Shown here in pieces: positions 30,097 to 38,385 of a stretch of DNA of 64,000 nt. The stretch is from positions 1,116,001 through 1,180,000 of the forward strand of contig NZ_CP013862.1 of the NCBI RefSeq assembly GCF_001307805.1, given 5' to 3'. Position 1 is the first letter of the stretch, and each line of letters starts with the position of its first letter. The notes beneath the pieces are model-generated. The model did no database searches, was not told the DNA's origin, and saw only the letters and a list, made by a program, of their open reading frames with translations. A program made the translations under genes and the position numbers. Source of the stretch: Lentibacillus amyloliquefaciens (GTDB taxonomy: Bacteria; Bacillota; Bacilli; Bacillales; Amphibacillaceae).

Positions 30097-31197
30097 CTAG
30101 GTAAAGGATTTTCTTAAAGAGACTTGAACACCTTTCGGGCTGTGTGCGGCAACGGTAATATCACCTTCAGGCAGTGTGACCCAACCAAGTCCCGGAAAGA
30201 CTATATCTGTTTTTTCCTTGTCCAGCCGAAATGCATGTTTTGTAAGTTCAGGAACCTTTTGCAACGTCTCAGGTCCGGGCGGTGACAACAGCCCGCCTCT
30301 GTGCTCATTGAGAAGTTTATCAGCGTTCTCCAGCTTGGTCCGGTGGATGGCTAACTCATTTGAAAAATAACAAACAAATGATTGTCTTTCCCCTTTGATA
30401 AAATCAATACGTGCCAACCCGCCAAAGTAAAGGGTCTGTTCGCTATTCAGCTGGTAAACTCTGGGCTTTACTTCCTTTTTCGGTGTAATGACTTTTAAAT
30501 CGCTATCTGAAACATAATGTGCCATTTGCTTTCGATTAACAATTCCCGGCGTGTCAATTAAAACACTGTTACCATCAAGCGGAATTTCTATAAAGCCAAG
30601 TGTCGTGCCTGGAAAATAAGATGTTGTGATAACATCTTTTGCACCTGTAGTTCTCTGTATAAGCTTATTAATGAATGTCGATTTTCCCACGTTGGTTGTT
30701 CCGACAATATAGACATCTTTGCCTCTGCGGTAATGTTCAATCGCTTCTGTCAAATTTGACATGCCATGGCCTTTTGCAGAGGAAATCAGATAAACAGCCT
30801 CCACTGTCAGCCCTGCTTCTTTGGCAGCCGTCCGAAGCCATTTGGTCAATTTATTCCTGTTCGTTGACTTCGGCAGTAAATCCATTTTATTCGCTGCCAA
30901 AACCACCGGCTTATCACCGACAATCCGCGGGAGACTCTTAATCAGCGTTCCATCCACATCAAAAATATCAACCAGATGAACAACAAGACCTTTTTTATTG
31001 CGGATTTGACCGACCATTGATAAAAAGTCATCATCCGTCATGGAAACATCCTGTATATCATTATAATGCTTTAGCCGAAAGCAGCGCTGGCACAATAGCG
31101 GTTCATTATCAAGCGCTGATTCGGGTGTGTACCCGGGCCTATCAGGATCAGAGGTTTGAATGACGGCACCGCAGCCCTGACAAATCATATTTTCCAT
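30097..31197 (-). CDS. yqeH: Ribosome biogenesis GTPase YqeH
   Basis: 366 residues. It is a circularly permuted GTPase needed for 30S assembly. An N-terminal zinc finger (CQGC...CQRC) precedes a G domain in permuted order: G4 NKMDLLPKS first, then G1 GTTNVGKSTF and G3 DTPGI. A C-terminal RNA-binding domain follows. I start at MENMICQGC because GGAGG is then seven bases away. The upstream GTG and ATG overlap that site. Confidence 0.95.
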   Translation of the reverse strand: MENMICQGCGAVIQTSDPDRPGYTPESALDNEPLLCQRCFRLKHYNDIQDVSMTDDDFLSMVGQIRNKKGLVVHLVDIFDVDGTLIKSLPRIVGDKPVVLAANKMDLLPKSTNRNKLTKWLRTAAKEAGLTVEAVYLISSAKGHGMSNLTEAIEHYRRGKDVYIVGTTNVGKSTFINKLIQRTTGAKDVITTSYFPGTTLGFIEIPLDGNSVLIDTPGIVNRKQMAHYVSDSDLKVITPKKEVKPRVYQLNSEQTLYFGGLARIDFIKGERQSFVCYFSNELAIHRTKLENADKLLNEHRGGLLSPPGPETLQKVPELTKHAFRLDKEKTDIVFPGLGWVTLPEGDITVAAHSPKGVQVSLRKSFT

Positions 31198-31199
31198 TT

Positions 31200-31715
31200 T
31201 CATTCCTCCCACGTAATCTTGCCTTTCTTATGCATATAACTTAAAATTCTCCGTTCAATCTTCCGGTTAAACTGAGTGACTTTTTCATCTGTCTGAACGA
31301 TAGGAACAACCAGAATCGTGTAGAAACCGGCAATGTTACCTCCTAGCACATCTGTTAAAACCTGGTCACCGATTACAACAATTTCATCTTTTTGCAGTTT
31401 CATTTCTTTTGCAGCCCGCTTAAAAGCATATCGCAAAGGTTTTCTGGCACTAAAGACAAAAGGGGTATCGAGTGGTTCGGAAAAGATCTTCACCCGTTCC
31501 CTTTTATTATTTGAAATAATGGTCACTTTTATATCATGTTCTTTCATCTCTCTGAACCACTCAATAACTTCCGGGGTTGCATCTGCCACATCCCAGGCAA
31601 CAAGAGTGTTGTCCAGATCCGTGATAATACCATGAATCTGTTTTTCTTTAAGTGATTCAGGCCGAATATCAAAAATACTTTTGACATGTTCGTTTGGCAG
31701 GAATTTCTTCAGCAA
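31200..31715 (-). CDS. yqeG: YqeG, HAD-family (type IIIA) phosphatase
   Basis: 171 residues. HAD motif I is DLDNTLVAWD, motif II is TIISNN, and the late acidic motif is IGDQVLTDVLGGN. The family is related to phosphatidylglycerophosphate phosphatases, but the physiological substrate here is not known. I use TTG at 31715, giving MLKKFLPNEHV. GAGG lies eight bases before it and B. subtilis YqeG begins the same way. The first frame start overlaps the ribosome binding site. It is the first gene of the yqeG-yqeM operon. Confidence 0.92.
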   Translation of the reverse strand: MLKKFLPNEHVKSIFDIRPESLKEKQIHGIITDLDNTLVAWDVADATPEVIEWFREMKEHDIKVTIISNNKRERVKIFSEPLDTPFVFSARKPLRYAFKRAAKEMKLQKDEIVVIGDQVLTDVLGGNIAGFYTILVVPIVQTDEKVTQFNRKIERRILSYMHKKGKITWEE

Positions 31716-31867
31716 CTGTTCCACCTCTTACGACTTATTAAATTAATGATATCTTAGGCTCTTTCGTAAATTTCATTGCGCTTTAGCCAAGCAGTTGATA
31801 TAAAGTGCGACACCAAAATCTTGTTAGATTATTTGGAATATCCTTCTGGCGACGCAGCTCAGAATTT

Positions 31868-32146
31868 CTCGCTTTCCGTGGGCTCACCACGAGCCTCCTC
31901 GCTCGCAAAAACTGCTCACTGCGGGGTCTACAAGAGCTCGCTGTCCCACAGGAGTCTCGCATATTCCGGCTGCTGGTGTGAGTGTGTAAACAATCTTACT
32001 CATTTATCGAATGAAACTCCAGTGAGCAATTGTCAGCGCAGGCAATATACTAAAGACTCCTATGGGAACAGCACGCGTCGTGACGCCCCCGCAGGAAAGC
32101 GTTCTTTGCTTTCTGAGGAGGCTGAGGCCGTGCCCATGGAAAGCGA
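31868..32146. repeat. Large imperfect palindromic intergenic repeat
   Basis: Two arms of about 105 bases (31868-31970 and 32041-32146) are inverted copies of each other at an estimated 65-70 percent identity, around a 70-base centre. Matching blocks include CGCTTTCCGTGGGC with GCCCATGGAAAGCG, AGCCTCCTC with GAGGAGGCT, and CAGGAGTCT with AGACTCCTA. The element fills most of the 885-base gap between yqeG and sda. The blocks resemble a repeat family I know to be scattered through Bacillaceae genomes. Its GC content is clearly higher than the flanks. No supported gene lies inside. Confidence 0.75.
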
Positions 32147-32408
32147 AGTATATTGCCGGAGCGTGTCTAAACACTCAGGTGTTAATCAGAATGGACTTAC
32201 AGTCAGTACGTCGCAGTTTTAGGATATTGTTTCAAAACACCTTTTCGAAACAGCCCATCATTAAAAGTTTGCAGGATTGGACAAATTATTATTATAACTT
32301 AATTCTATAGTAACTTTCCATTATAGAAAAGAATTTCCACATAGAAAGTTCGCCAATCAGCTGGAAATATACCAAGAAACGTTCGACATTTTCTATCATT
32401 TTTCGATA

Positions 32409-32492
32409 TGTGGATAACTTTATTCACACAATCAACAGCGAAATATCAACATCTTTCGCTTGAATCCTAATTTTATACACAAGTTATCTACA
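32409..32492. promoter_or_regulatory. DnaA-box cluster upstream of sda
   Basis: Three exact TTATNCACA boxes occur: TTATCCACA on the minus strand (32409-32417), TTATTCACA (32420-32428) and TTATACACA (32473-32481) on the plus strand. TTATCTACA (32484-32492) is a one-mismatch box. A weaker inverted site lies at 32499-32507. In B. subtilis DnaA activates sda to hold back sporulation while replication is starting, so this cluster is the expected control region. Confidence 0.85.
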
Positions 32493-32515
32493 ACCGCCTG
32501 TAGATAGTTGACATC

Positions 32516-32544
32516 TTGTCCTCTCTTTTATTTCGTGGTAAATT
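32516..32544 (+). promoter_or_regulatory. Putative sda promoter
   Basis: TTGTCC, a 17-base spacer and TAAATT, both 4/6 matches to sigma-A hexamers, sit directly downstream of the DnaA boxes. Weak hexamers fit a promoter that needs an activator. A better TTGACA at 32508 has no matching -10. Confidence 0.45.
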
Positions 32545-32600
32545 ATTAGCCACCAACCGATACAAAACCATGATTCCCAAAAGTTAGGAGGGGTATATTC

Positions 32601-32741
32601 ATGGAACATTTATCTGACGAATTGCTGCTGGAATCCTATCACAAAGCAAATGAATTAAAATTGAACCCCGACTTTGTATATTTAATTGAACAAGAAATTG
32701 AAAGAAGAAATTTATCTGAAAGAATTAGTGTTCACAATTAA
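32601..32741 (+). CDS. sda: Sporulation checkpoint protein Sda
   Basis: 46 residues, the exact length of B. subtilis Sda. It is a helical hairpin that binds sporulation histidine kinases and blocks autophosphorylation and phosphotransfer. The conserved pattern [19 protein letters not shown] and the second helix [15 protein letters not shown] are present, with the typical ISV end. An AGGAGGGG site lies upstream. The gene is too short for many gene finders. DnaA boxes upstream link it to replication status. Confidence 0.96.
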   Translation: MEHLSDELLLESYHKANELKLNPDFVYLIEQEIERRNLSERISVHN

Positions 32742-32939
32742 ATTAGTTACCCACCCACCCTTTTTTCAGTTAGCTGATCAAGGGGTTTTTATTTTCTCAT
32801 CCACCCAGATTATGATAAGCTATCGTTGGTAATATTAAAATAAATACATAACTATTTTGAACCATTCCGGTAATGGTTTTCCCCGAAACTTTACAATGCT
32901 AAGTGCCAGCCGCTAATCAAACAGGAGGACTGCAAACAG

Positions 32940-35276
32940 ATGATATTCACAGTACTAATTCCGCTTCTAATTGCTTGTTTTATTCCATTCATCAGTAAAT
33001 ACAAACATAAAATACATACAGGTATCTTCGTATTCTTTGTCCCGCTTGCAATCTTCTTGTATTTTCTCCAATTTATCGGGACGGGATTTGAGCCGATACG
33101 ACATACTTATAATTGGATCCCTTCGCTCGGGATAAATTTTGATTTCCATCTCGACGGTCTAAGCCTTTTATTTGCTCTTTTAATAAGCGGCATCGGTTCT
33201 CTAGTCGTGTTATATTCCATTTACTATTTGGACCGGAGTGAACGGCTTGGCCATTTTTACGTGTATCTACTTATGTTCATGTCCGCTATGCTTGGCATCG
33301 TCTTATCAGATAATGTTTTTGTTTTGTACACATTTTGGGAATTAACTTCCATTTCTTCATTTCTATTGATTGGCTATTGGCATTTTAAAGAAAAGTCACG
33401 ATATGGTGCATTAAAATCAATGATGATTACAATTTTTGGCGGTCTGAGCATGTTCGGTGGTTTCATCCTGCTATCGGTTATTACCGGCACAACAAGCATA
33501 CAGGCCATGATTGCAAACGCCGATATTATAATGGATAGCCCATATATGCCGCTTGCCCTCGGTTTTATTTTATTAGGGGCATTTACCAAATCGGCACAAT
33601 TTCCTTTCCATATATGGCTGCCTGATGCAATGGAAGCACCGACTCCTGTCAGTGCCTATCTCCACTCAGCCACAATGGTTAAGGCAGGGTTATATTTAGT
33701 TGCGCGGTTTTCCCCAGTATTTACCGGTTTCGAATGGTTTTTCATCATTGTAAGTATTGCAGGAATTTTAACATTGTGCTGGGGATCATACATGGCGGTC
33801 CGCCAGACTGATTTAAAAGCAATTCTGGCTTTTTCCACTATAAGTCAACTAGGTATGATTATGGCGATGCTGGGTTTTGGAACGAAAGCGGCTATTTTTG
33901 CTGCAATGTTTCATATTCTGAACCACGCTACTTTTAAAGGAAGCTTGTTTATGGTGGCCGGTACCGTTGATCATGAAACCGGCACACGGGATATTCGAAA
34001 ATTAGGGGGGCTGGCCACCCTTATGCCGATAACTGCTACATTGGCATTATTTGGCACCTTTTCGATGGCCGGAATCCCATTGCCGTTTTTAAATGGTTTC
34101 TATAGTAAAGAGTTATTCTTCGGTTCTTCTATTGAATTACAAGAAGGAGCCACTGCACTATCAAGCTTTCTCGTTGAGATTATTCCTTATCTGGCAGTAC
34201 TGGGAAGCATCTTCACATTTGTGTACTCGATGTATTTTGTTTTCGGTACTTTCTGGGGGCCAAAACAGCTTGACAAATTGCCTAAAAAACCGCATGAAGC
34301 TCCGATTGGCATGCTTATAGCACCGGGAATTCTTGTGCTTGGCGTTGTTTTAATCGGTTTAGTTCCAAGCTTGATTAACGGTACATTCATAGCTCATGCT
34401 GCTGAAGCAGTGTATGGCGGAGAAGTTACCCAAGAGATTTATTTCTGGCATGGATGGAGTTCAACAGCATTTCAAATGTCTCTTGCCGTCGTAGGGATTG
34501 GTGCAATTCTGACGGTAACCAGAACAAGATGGAGCGGTATTTATCAAGCATTTCCAGGAAAATTGAGTGCCAATAAAGTTTATGATTGGCTAATGGAAAA
34601 ATTGGATACCTATTCAAGTAATGTCACCCGTTCATATATGACCGGGTCGCTCCGGAACTACATGGCTATCATCTTAAGTGCGATATTCATAGTGACTGTC
34701 ACTGTAATGCTGGTCACCGGAGGCTTTACCATGAATTTCGAGGACCTTGCCCCTGTTACGACGATTGAACTTGCAGTTGTTCTGGTTATTATGGCGGCAG
34801 CTGTTGGGACTATATTTACAAATAAAAACGTTGCGGCCATTTTAATCGTTGGCATGGCCGGATATGGGATTGCCCTCTTATTTGTCATTTACCGCGCGCC
34901 TGACTTGGCATTGACCCAATTAGCGGTGGAAACAGTTTCCGTAGCACTTTTCCTGCTCTGCTTCTATCATTTGCCAAATCTCAAAAAGCGCAATGAACCA
35001 TTCAGGACAAAAACGACCAATGCGATCGTTTCAATCGGCTTTGGTACCATGGTGACATTGATCGGAATTTCCGCACACAGCAGTGACTGGTTCGGGACAA
35101 TTTCTGATTACTTTCTGGAAACATCCTATTCTCTGGGCGGCGGTGATAATGTTGTGAACGTTATACTGGTTGATATGCGCGGTCTGGATACATTATTTGA
35201 AATTGCTGTTTTAGGCATTGCCGCACTTGCTATTTACACCCTCATAAAATATAGGTCGAATAAGGGGGAAAAATAA
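32940..35276 (+). CDS. mrpA: Na+/H+ antiporter Mrp subunit A
   Basis: 778 residues, slightly shorter than the usual 800. The N-terminal two-thirds is a NuoL-like proton pump domain with about 14 membrane helices and the core motif HIWLPDAMEAPTPVSAYLHSATMVKAG. The C-terminal part holds the MbhD-like (YRAPDLALTQLAVETVSVALF) and MbhE-like domains and ends with LVDMRGLDTLFEIAVLG, as in complete MrpA. An AGGAGG site lies 11 bases upstream. mrpC follows directly after the stop codon, and no MrpB is present between them. Confidence 0.95.
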   Translation: MIFTVLIPLLIACFIPFISKYKHKIHTGIFVFFVPLAIFLYFLQFIGTGFEPIRHTYNWIPSLGINFDFHLDGLSLLFALLISGIGSLVVLYSIYYLDRSERLGHFYVYLLMFMSAMLGIVLSDNVFVLYTFWELTSISSFLLIGYWHFKEKSRYGALKSMMITIFGGLSMFGGFILLSVITGTTSIQAMIANADIIMDSPYMPLALGFILLGAFTKSAQFPFHIWLPDAMEAPTPVSAYLHSATMVKAGLYLVARFSPVFTGFEWFFIIVSIAGILTLCWGSYMAVRQTDLKAILAFSTISQLGMIMAMLGFGTKAAIFAAMFHILNHATFKGSLFMVAGTVDHETGTRDIRKLGGLATLMPITATLALFGTFSMAGIPLPFLNGFYSKELFFGSSIELQEGATALSSFLVEIIPYLAVLGSIFTFVYSMYFVFGTFWGPKQLDKLPKKPHEAPIGMLIAPGILVLGVVLIGLVPSLINGTFIAHAAEAVYGGEVTQEIYFWHGWSSTAFQMSLAVVGIGAILTVTRTRWSGIYQAFPGKLSANKVYDWLMEKLDTYSSNVTRSYMTGSLRNYMAIILSAIFIVTVTVMLVTGGFTMNFEDLAPVTTIELAVVLVIMAAAVGTIFTNKNVAAILIVGMAGYGIALLFVIYRAPDLALTQLAVETVSVALFLLCFYHLPNLKKRNEPFRTKTTNAIVSIGFGTMVTLIGISAHSSDWFGTISDYFLETSYSLGGGDNVVNVILVDMRGLDTLFEIAVLGIAALAIYTLIKYRSNKGEK

Positions 35277-35615
35277 GTGGAATTTATTATTTTAATCTTG
35301 GCTGGTGTATTGTTCGCTACTGCAATATATAACCTGCTGCAAAAGCAGCTGCTCAGACTGGTCATAGGCTCTGTGCTGCTTTCCCATGGCGCACACTTAT
35401 TTATCCTTACGATGGGAGAATTGAAAAGAGGCAGACCGCCAATCTTGACTGATGGTGTTGAGAATTATACCGACCCATTGCCACAGGCGCTTATTTTAAC
35501 ATCAATTGTCATTAGTTTTGGGATAACAAGCCTGCTTCTGGTACTTGCATACCGTACAGCAAATGAAAATGAAACTGACAATATGGAGCAATTAAGGGGT
35601 AACGATAATGAGTAA
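35277..35615 (+). CDS. mrpC: Na+/H+ antiporter Mrp subunit C
   Basis: 112 residues with three membrane helices, NuoK-like. Family pattern: IYNLLQKQLLRLVIGSVLLSHGAHLF, and DPLPQALILTSIVISFG, with the conserved QALILTAIVI-type motif. The GTG start abuts the mrpA stop, and its ribosome binding site (AAGGGGGAAA) is formed by the last mrpA codons. It overlaps mrpD by eight bases. Confidence 0.95.
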   Translation: MEFIILILAGVLFATAIYNLLQKQLLRLVIGSVLLSHGAHLFILTMGELKRGRPPILTDGVENYTDPLPQALILTSIVISFGITSLLLVLAYRTANENETDNMEQLRGNDNE

Positions 35616-37083
35616 TCTTGCAGTTTTACCAATCATCATTCCATTATTAGCGGGAATCATACTCGCCTTTTTCCCAAAACAATTATCACTTGTCCGAACA
35701 CTGACGAAAATTTTTGTCATTGGTAATCTTGTTATTGCCTGCTATACAGCATGGCAGGTGTTCAATCAAGGGGCCATTATACTTGAAACCGGCGATTGGG
35801 CAGCTCCTTATGGGATTATCATTGTAGCCGATGGATTATCAATTTTGCTTGTTTTGACAACTAACATTGTGGCTGCAGCATGTGCCTTTTATGCTCCATA
35901 CTCATTGCCGGATAAAAAAGAACGATTTTATTTCTATTCATTCTTTTTCTTTTTGATATCAGGCGTTTCTGGTGCTTTTCTGACCGGCGACCTCTTTAAC
36001 ATGTTTGTCTTCTTTGAAGTTCTGTTGATGGCATCCTATGCGTTAATCGTACTTGGGGGAGACAAAGTACAGCTTCGGGAATCAGTAAAATATGTATTCA
36101 TTAATCTCTTCTCGTCTATGCTGTTTGTTACAGCAATAGCTTTTGTATACGGAACGCTCGGAACAATTAACATGGCACAAATTGCGCAGCGTGTACAGGA
36201 AGTCGAGCAGCAAGGAATACTCACCACAATCGGAATACTTCTGTTTTTCGTATTTGCGACTAAAGCAGCTTTATTTCCTTTGTATTACTGGATGCCGAAA
36301 TCATACGTCGTTCCAAATCCGGTCATTTCAGCATTATTTGGTGCCCTGCTGACAAAAGTGGGCATCTACGCAATCATCCGGGTATTTTCATTGATCTTTG
36401 TACATAAAATCAATCTGACACATGAGACATTTATTTGGATTGCCGGACTGTCAATGATTTTTGGTATAATCGGTGCATTATCAACCAATAATATAAAATT
36501 GATTATTGCTTACAATATCATTCCAGCTATTGGCTTTATACTGATGGGGCTTGGTGTATTTAATCAGGAAGCCATCAGTGGCTCCATTTATTATCTGATT
36601 CATGATATGTTGATTAAGACAAGCTTATTTCTTCTTGTTGGGACGATTGCGTATGCTGCCGGAACTTCTGATTTACGAAAATTCAGCGGGCTCATACACT
36701 ATTATCCGGTTCTGGGATGGATGCTGTTTGTTTCCGGCTTTGTTCTTGCCGGAATCCCGCCTTTCAGCGGTTTCATCGGCAAGTTACTGTTACTCACCGG
36801 CGCGCTTTCGAATGAAGAAATAGCGATTGTAATAATTGCTTTACTTACCAGTCTATTAATTCTTTATTCCATAATGAAAATCTTCATCAAAGGTTTCTGG
36901 GGTGAGAAAAACGAATCATTTGAATACAAACCGATCAAAGGCCGAATTGCCCCTGTCGCTGTTTTATTAGCGATATCAATATTTATGGGTATCGGAGCAG
37001 AATTTATTTACCCTTCAATTGAATCGATCTCTGCATATTTGCTTGATCCGGAAAATTATATAAATGCTGTCATGAAGGAGTAA
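35608..37083 (+). CDS. mrpD: Na+/H+ antiporter Mrp subunit D
   Basis: 491 residues, a NuoM/NuoN-like proton-pump subunit with about 14 helices. Conserved features include the acidic helix LFNMFVFFEVLLMASYAL (a Glu expected in proton transfer), the Lys helix KAALFPLYYWMPKSYVVPNP and PPFSGFIGKLLLL. The length is normal. It is translationally coupled to mrpC. Confidence 0.95.
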   Translation: MSNLAVLPIIIPLLAGIILAFFPKQLSLVRTLTKIFVIGNLVIACYTAWQVFNQGAIILETGDWAAPYGIIIVADGLSILLVLTTNIVAAACAFYAPYSLPDKKERFYFYSFFFFLISGVSGAFLTGDLFNMFVFFEVLLMASYALIVLGGDKVQLRESVKYVFINLFSSMLFVTAIAFVYGTLGTINMAQIAQRVQEVEQQGILTTIGILLFFVFATKAALFPLYYWMPKSYVVPNPVISALFGALLTKVGIYAIIRVFSLIFVHKINLTHETFIWIAGLSMIFGIIGALSTNNIKLIIAYNIIPAIGFILMGLGVFNQEAISGSIYYLIHDMLIKTSLFLLVGTIAYAAGTSDLRKFSGLIHYYPVLGWMLFVSGFVLAGIPPFSGFIGKLLLLTGALSNEEIAIVIIALLTSLLILYSIMKIFIKGFWGEKNESFEYKPIKGRIAPVAVLLAISIFMGIGAEFIYPSIESISAYLLDPENYINAVMKE

Positions 37084-37089
37084 TGTGAT

Positions 37090-37566
37090 ATGCCGTTCCA
37101 AATAGTGATTAATCTTATCGTTGCAGTGATGTGGATGTTTCTGAGCGAAAGTTATACCTTCCCAAGTTTTATTACCGGGTATCTTATTGGTATTCTTTTG
37201 CTGCTTCTTTTAAACCGTTTCATCCCTGATACATTTTATTTAAAACGTGTCTATAAAATCTTAGTTTTAATTAACCTGTTCATAAAAGAGTTAATTACAT
37301 CAAATATTGACATCGTGAAACTTGTTTATAAGCGAAAGCCGGAATTTGAACCAGGGATATTCGCATTGCCCACTGAATTGACAAGCAACTGGGAGATTAC
37401 CCTCCTAGCCAACCTTATTTCGCTGACACCCGGAACATTATCCGTTGCAGTGTCTCATGACAATACACATTTATACATTCACGCGATGCATATTGATGAC
37501 ATTAATGAGTCCATCAATGACATCAAAAATACGTTTGAACATGCTATTATGGAGGTGACTCGATGA
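37090..37566 (+). CDS. mrpE: Na+/H+ antiporter Mrp subunit E
   Basis: 158 residues. Two to three N-terminal membrane helices (MPFQIVINLIVAVMWMF) are followed by a cytoplasmic domain with the family motif LANLISLTPGTLSVAVS and a C-terminal LYIHAMHI. It starts six bases after mrpD and overlaps mrpF by four (ATGA). Confidence 0.94.
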   Translation: MPFQIVINLIVAVMWMFLSESYTFPSFITGYLIGILLLLLLNRFIPDTFYLKRVYKILVLINLFIKELITSNIDIVKLVYKRKPEFEPGIFALPTELTSNWEITLLANLISLTPGTLSVAVSHDNTHLYIHAMHIDDINESINDIKNTFEHAIMEVTR

Positions 37567-37874
37567 ATTCCTTATTAAATGTAACAGAAAACATAATTCT
37601 AATCGCCACCATTATCAGCATTACTGCTATCGGTATTTCGTTGATTTTGCTTGTTTACAGAATTATTTCCGGCCCTACAAATGTTGACAGGGCGGTAGCA
37701 CTCGATGCAGCGGGCATGAACATGATGGGCATGGCTGCACTGATGGCCATCATGATTCCAACGACAAAACTAAACGATGTCATATTATTAATTGGGGTTC
37801 TTTTATTCATCGGTACAATTGGGGTAGCGAAATATCTGGAAAAGGGTGTTATTATTGATCGAGACTTGGATTGA
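37563..37874 (+). CDS. mrpF: Na+/H+ antiporter Mrp subunit F
   Basis: 103 residues, three membrane helices. The conserved segment RIISGPTNVDRAVALDAAGMNMM carries the Pro and Asp residues typical of MrpF. It overlaps mrpE by four bases, and its 3' end overlaps mrpG. Confidence 0.94.
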   Translation: MNSLLNVTENIILIATIISITAIGISLILLVYRIISGPTNVDRAVALDAAGMNMMGMAALMAIMIPTTKLNDVILLIGVLLFIGTIGVAKYLEKGVIIDRDLD

Positions 37875-38232
37875 GGTTATATTCAATATAATAGTAGCTA
37901 TTTTTCTTTTGGCAGGCTCATTTTTCCTGATATCAAGCTCAATCGGAACAATTCGATTTCCCGATGTTTACACGCGGTTACACGCCACGACAAAAGCTTC
38001 TACACTCGGTATTGCAAGCTTATTGATTGGAGCTTTTCTATTCCTGTATATACAACATGACATTATCAGCGGAAAATTATTATTGGCAATCGTGTTTACA
38101 CTGATAACTTCTCCAGTTGCAGCACATATGATTTCAAGAGCTGCCCACCGGGTTGGGATTAAACCGGTTACCAAAAATCGAACTGATGAATATGAACAAG
38201 CCATTCATAAACAAAAGCAGCAACAAAAGTGA
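37855..38232 (+). CDS. mrpG: Na+/H+ antiporter Mrp subunit G
   Basis: 125 residues from TTG at 37855. The GGAAAAGGG site lies eight bases before it, and an alternative GTG at 37846 would add three codons. Family pattern: SIGTIRFPDVYTRLHATTKASTLG and TSPVAAHMISRAAHRVG. The C-terminus is an unusual KQKQQQK tail whose codons form one arm of the operon terminator. Confidence 0.9.
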   Translation: MIETWIEVIFNIIVAIFLLAGSFFLISSSIGTIRFPDVYTRLHATTKASTLGIASLLIGAFLFLYIQHDIISGKLLLAIVFTLITSPVAAHMISRAAHRVGIKPVTKNRTDEYEQAIHKQKQQQK

Positions 38233-38262
38233 CTCTAACGGAGCATTTTGTTGCTGCTTTTT
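38213..38262 (+). terminator. Terminator of the mrp operon
   Basis: AAAAGCAGCAACAAAA pairs perfectly with TTTTGTTGCTGCTTTT across a 17-base loop and ends in a T run. The first arm lies inside the mrpG coding sequence. Confidence 0.9.
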
Positions 38263-38326
38263 CAGTTTGTTCAAAAAGTCCGGGATGTTTTTTCTTTAAG
38301 GACAGACACAAAAACACAATCACCTT

Positions 38327-38335
38327 CATACAAAT
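38327..38335 (+). promoter_or_regulatory. Possible sporulation-type -10 element for sigK
   Basis: CATACAAAT resembles the -10 of sigma-E and sigma-K promoters (CATANNNT), 51 bases before the sigK start. sigK is expected to be transcribed by sigma E and then by itself. I could not define a convincing -35, so this is tentative. Confidence 0.4.
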
Positions 38336-38385
38336 AACTGTATAGGCCAAAGCCTATCCGTTATCTCCCAAGGAGGTGAATGTGC

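Noticed and set aside
31776..32222. A 148-codon plus-strand frame between yqeG and sda
   Set aside because: It lies entirely within the palindromic repeat, has no ribosome binding site and its protein has low-complexity, repeat-derived composition.
32409..32507. The DnaA boxes as a replication origin
   Set aside because: There is no dnaA or dnaN nearby and no clear AT-rich unwinding block. The boxes are explained by sda regulation.
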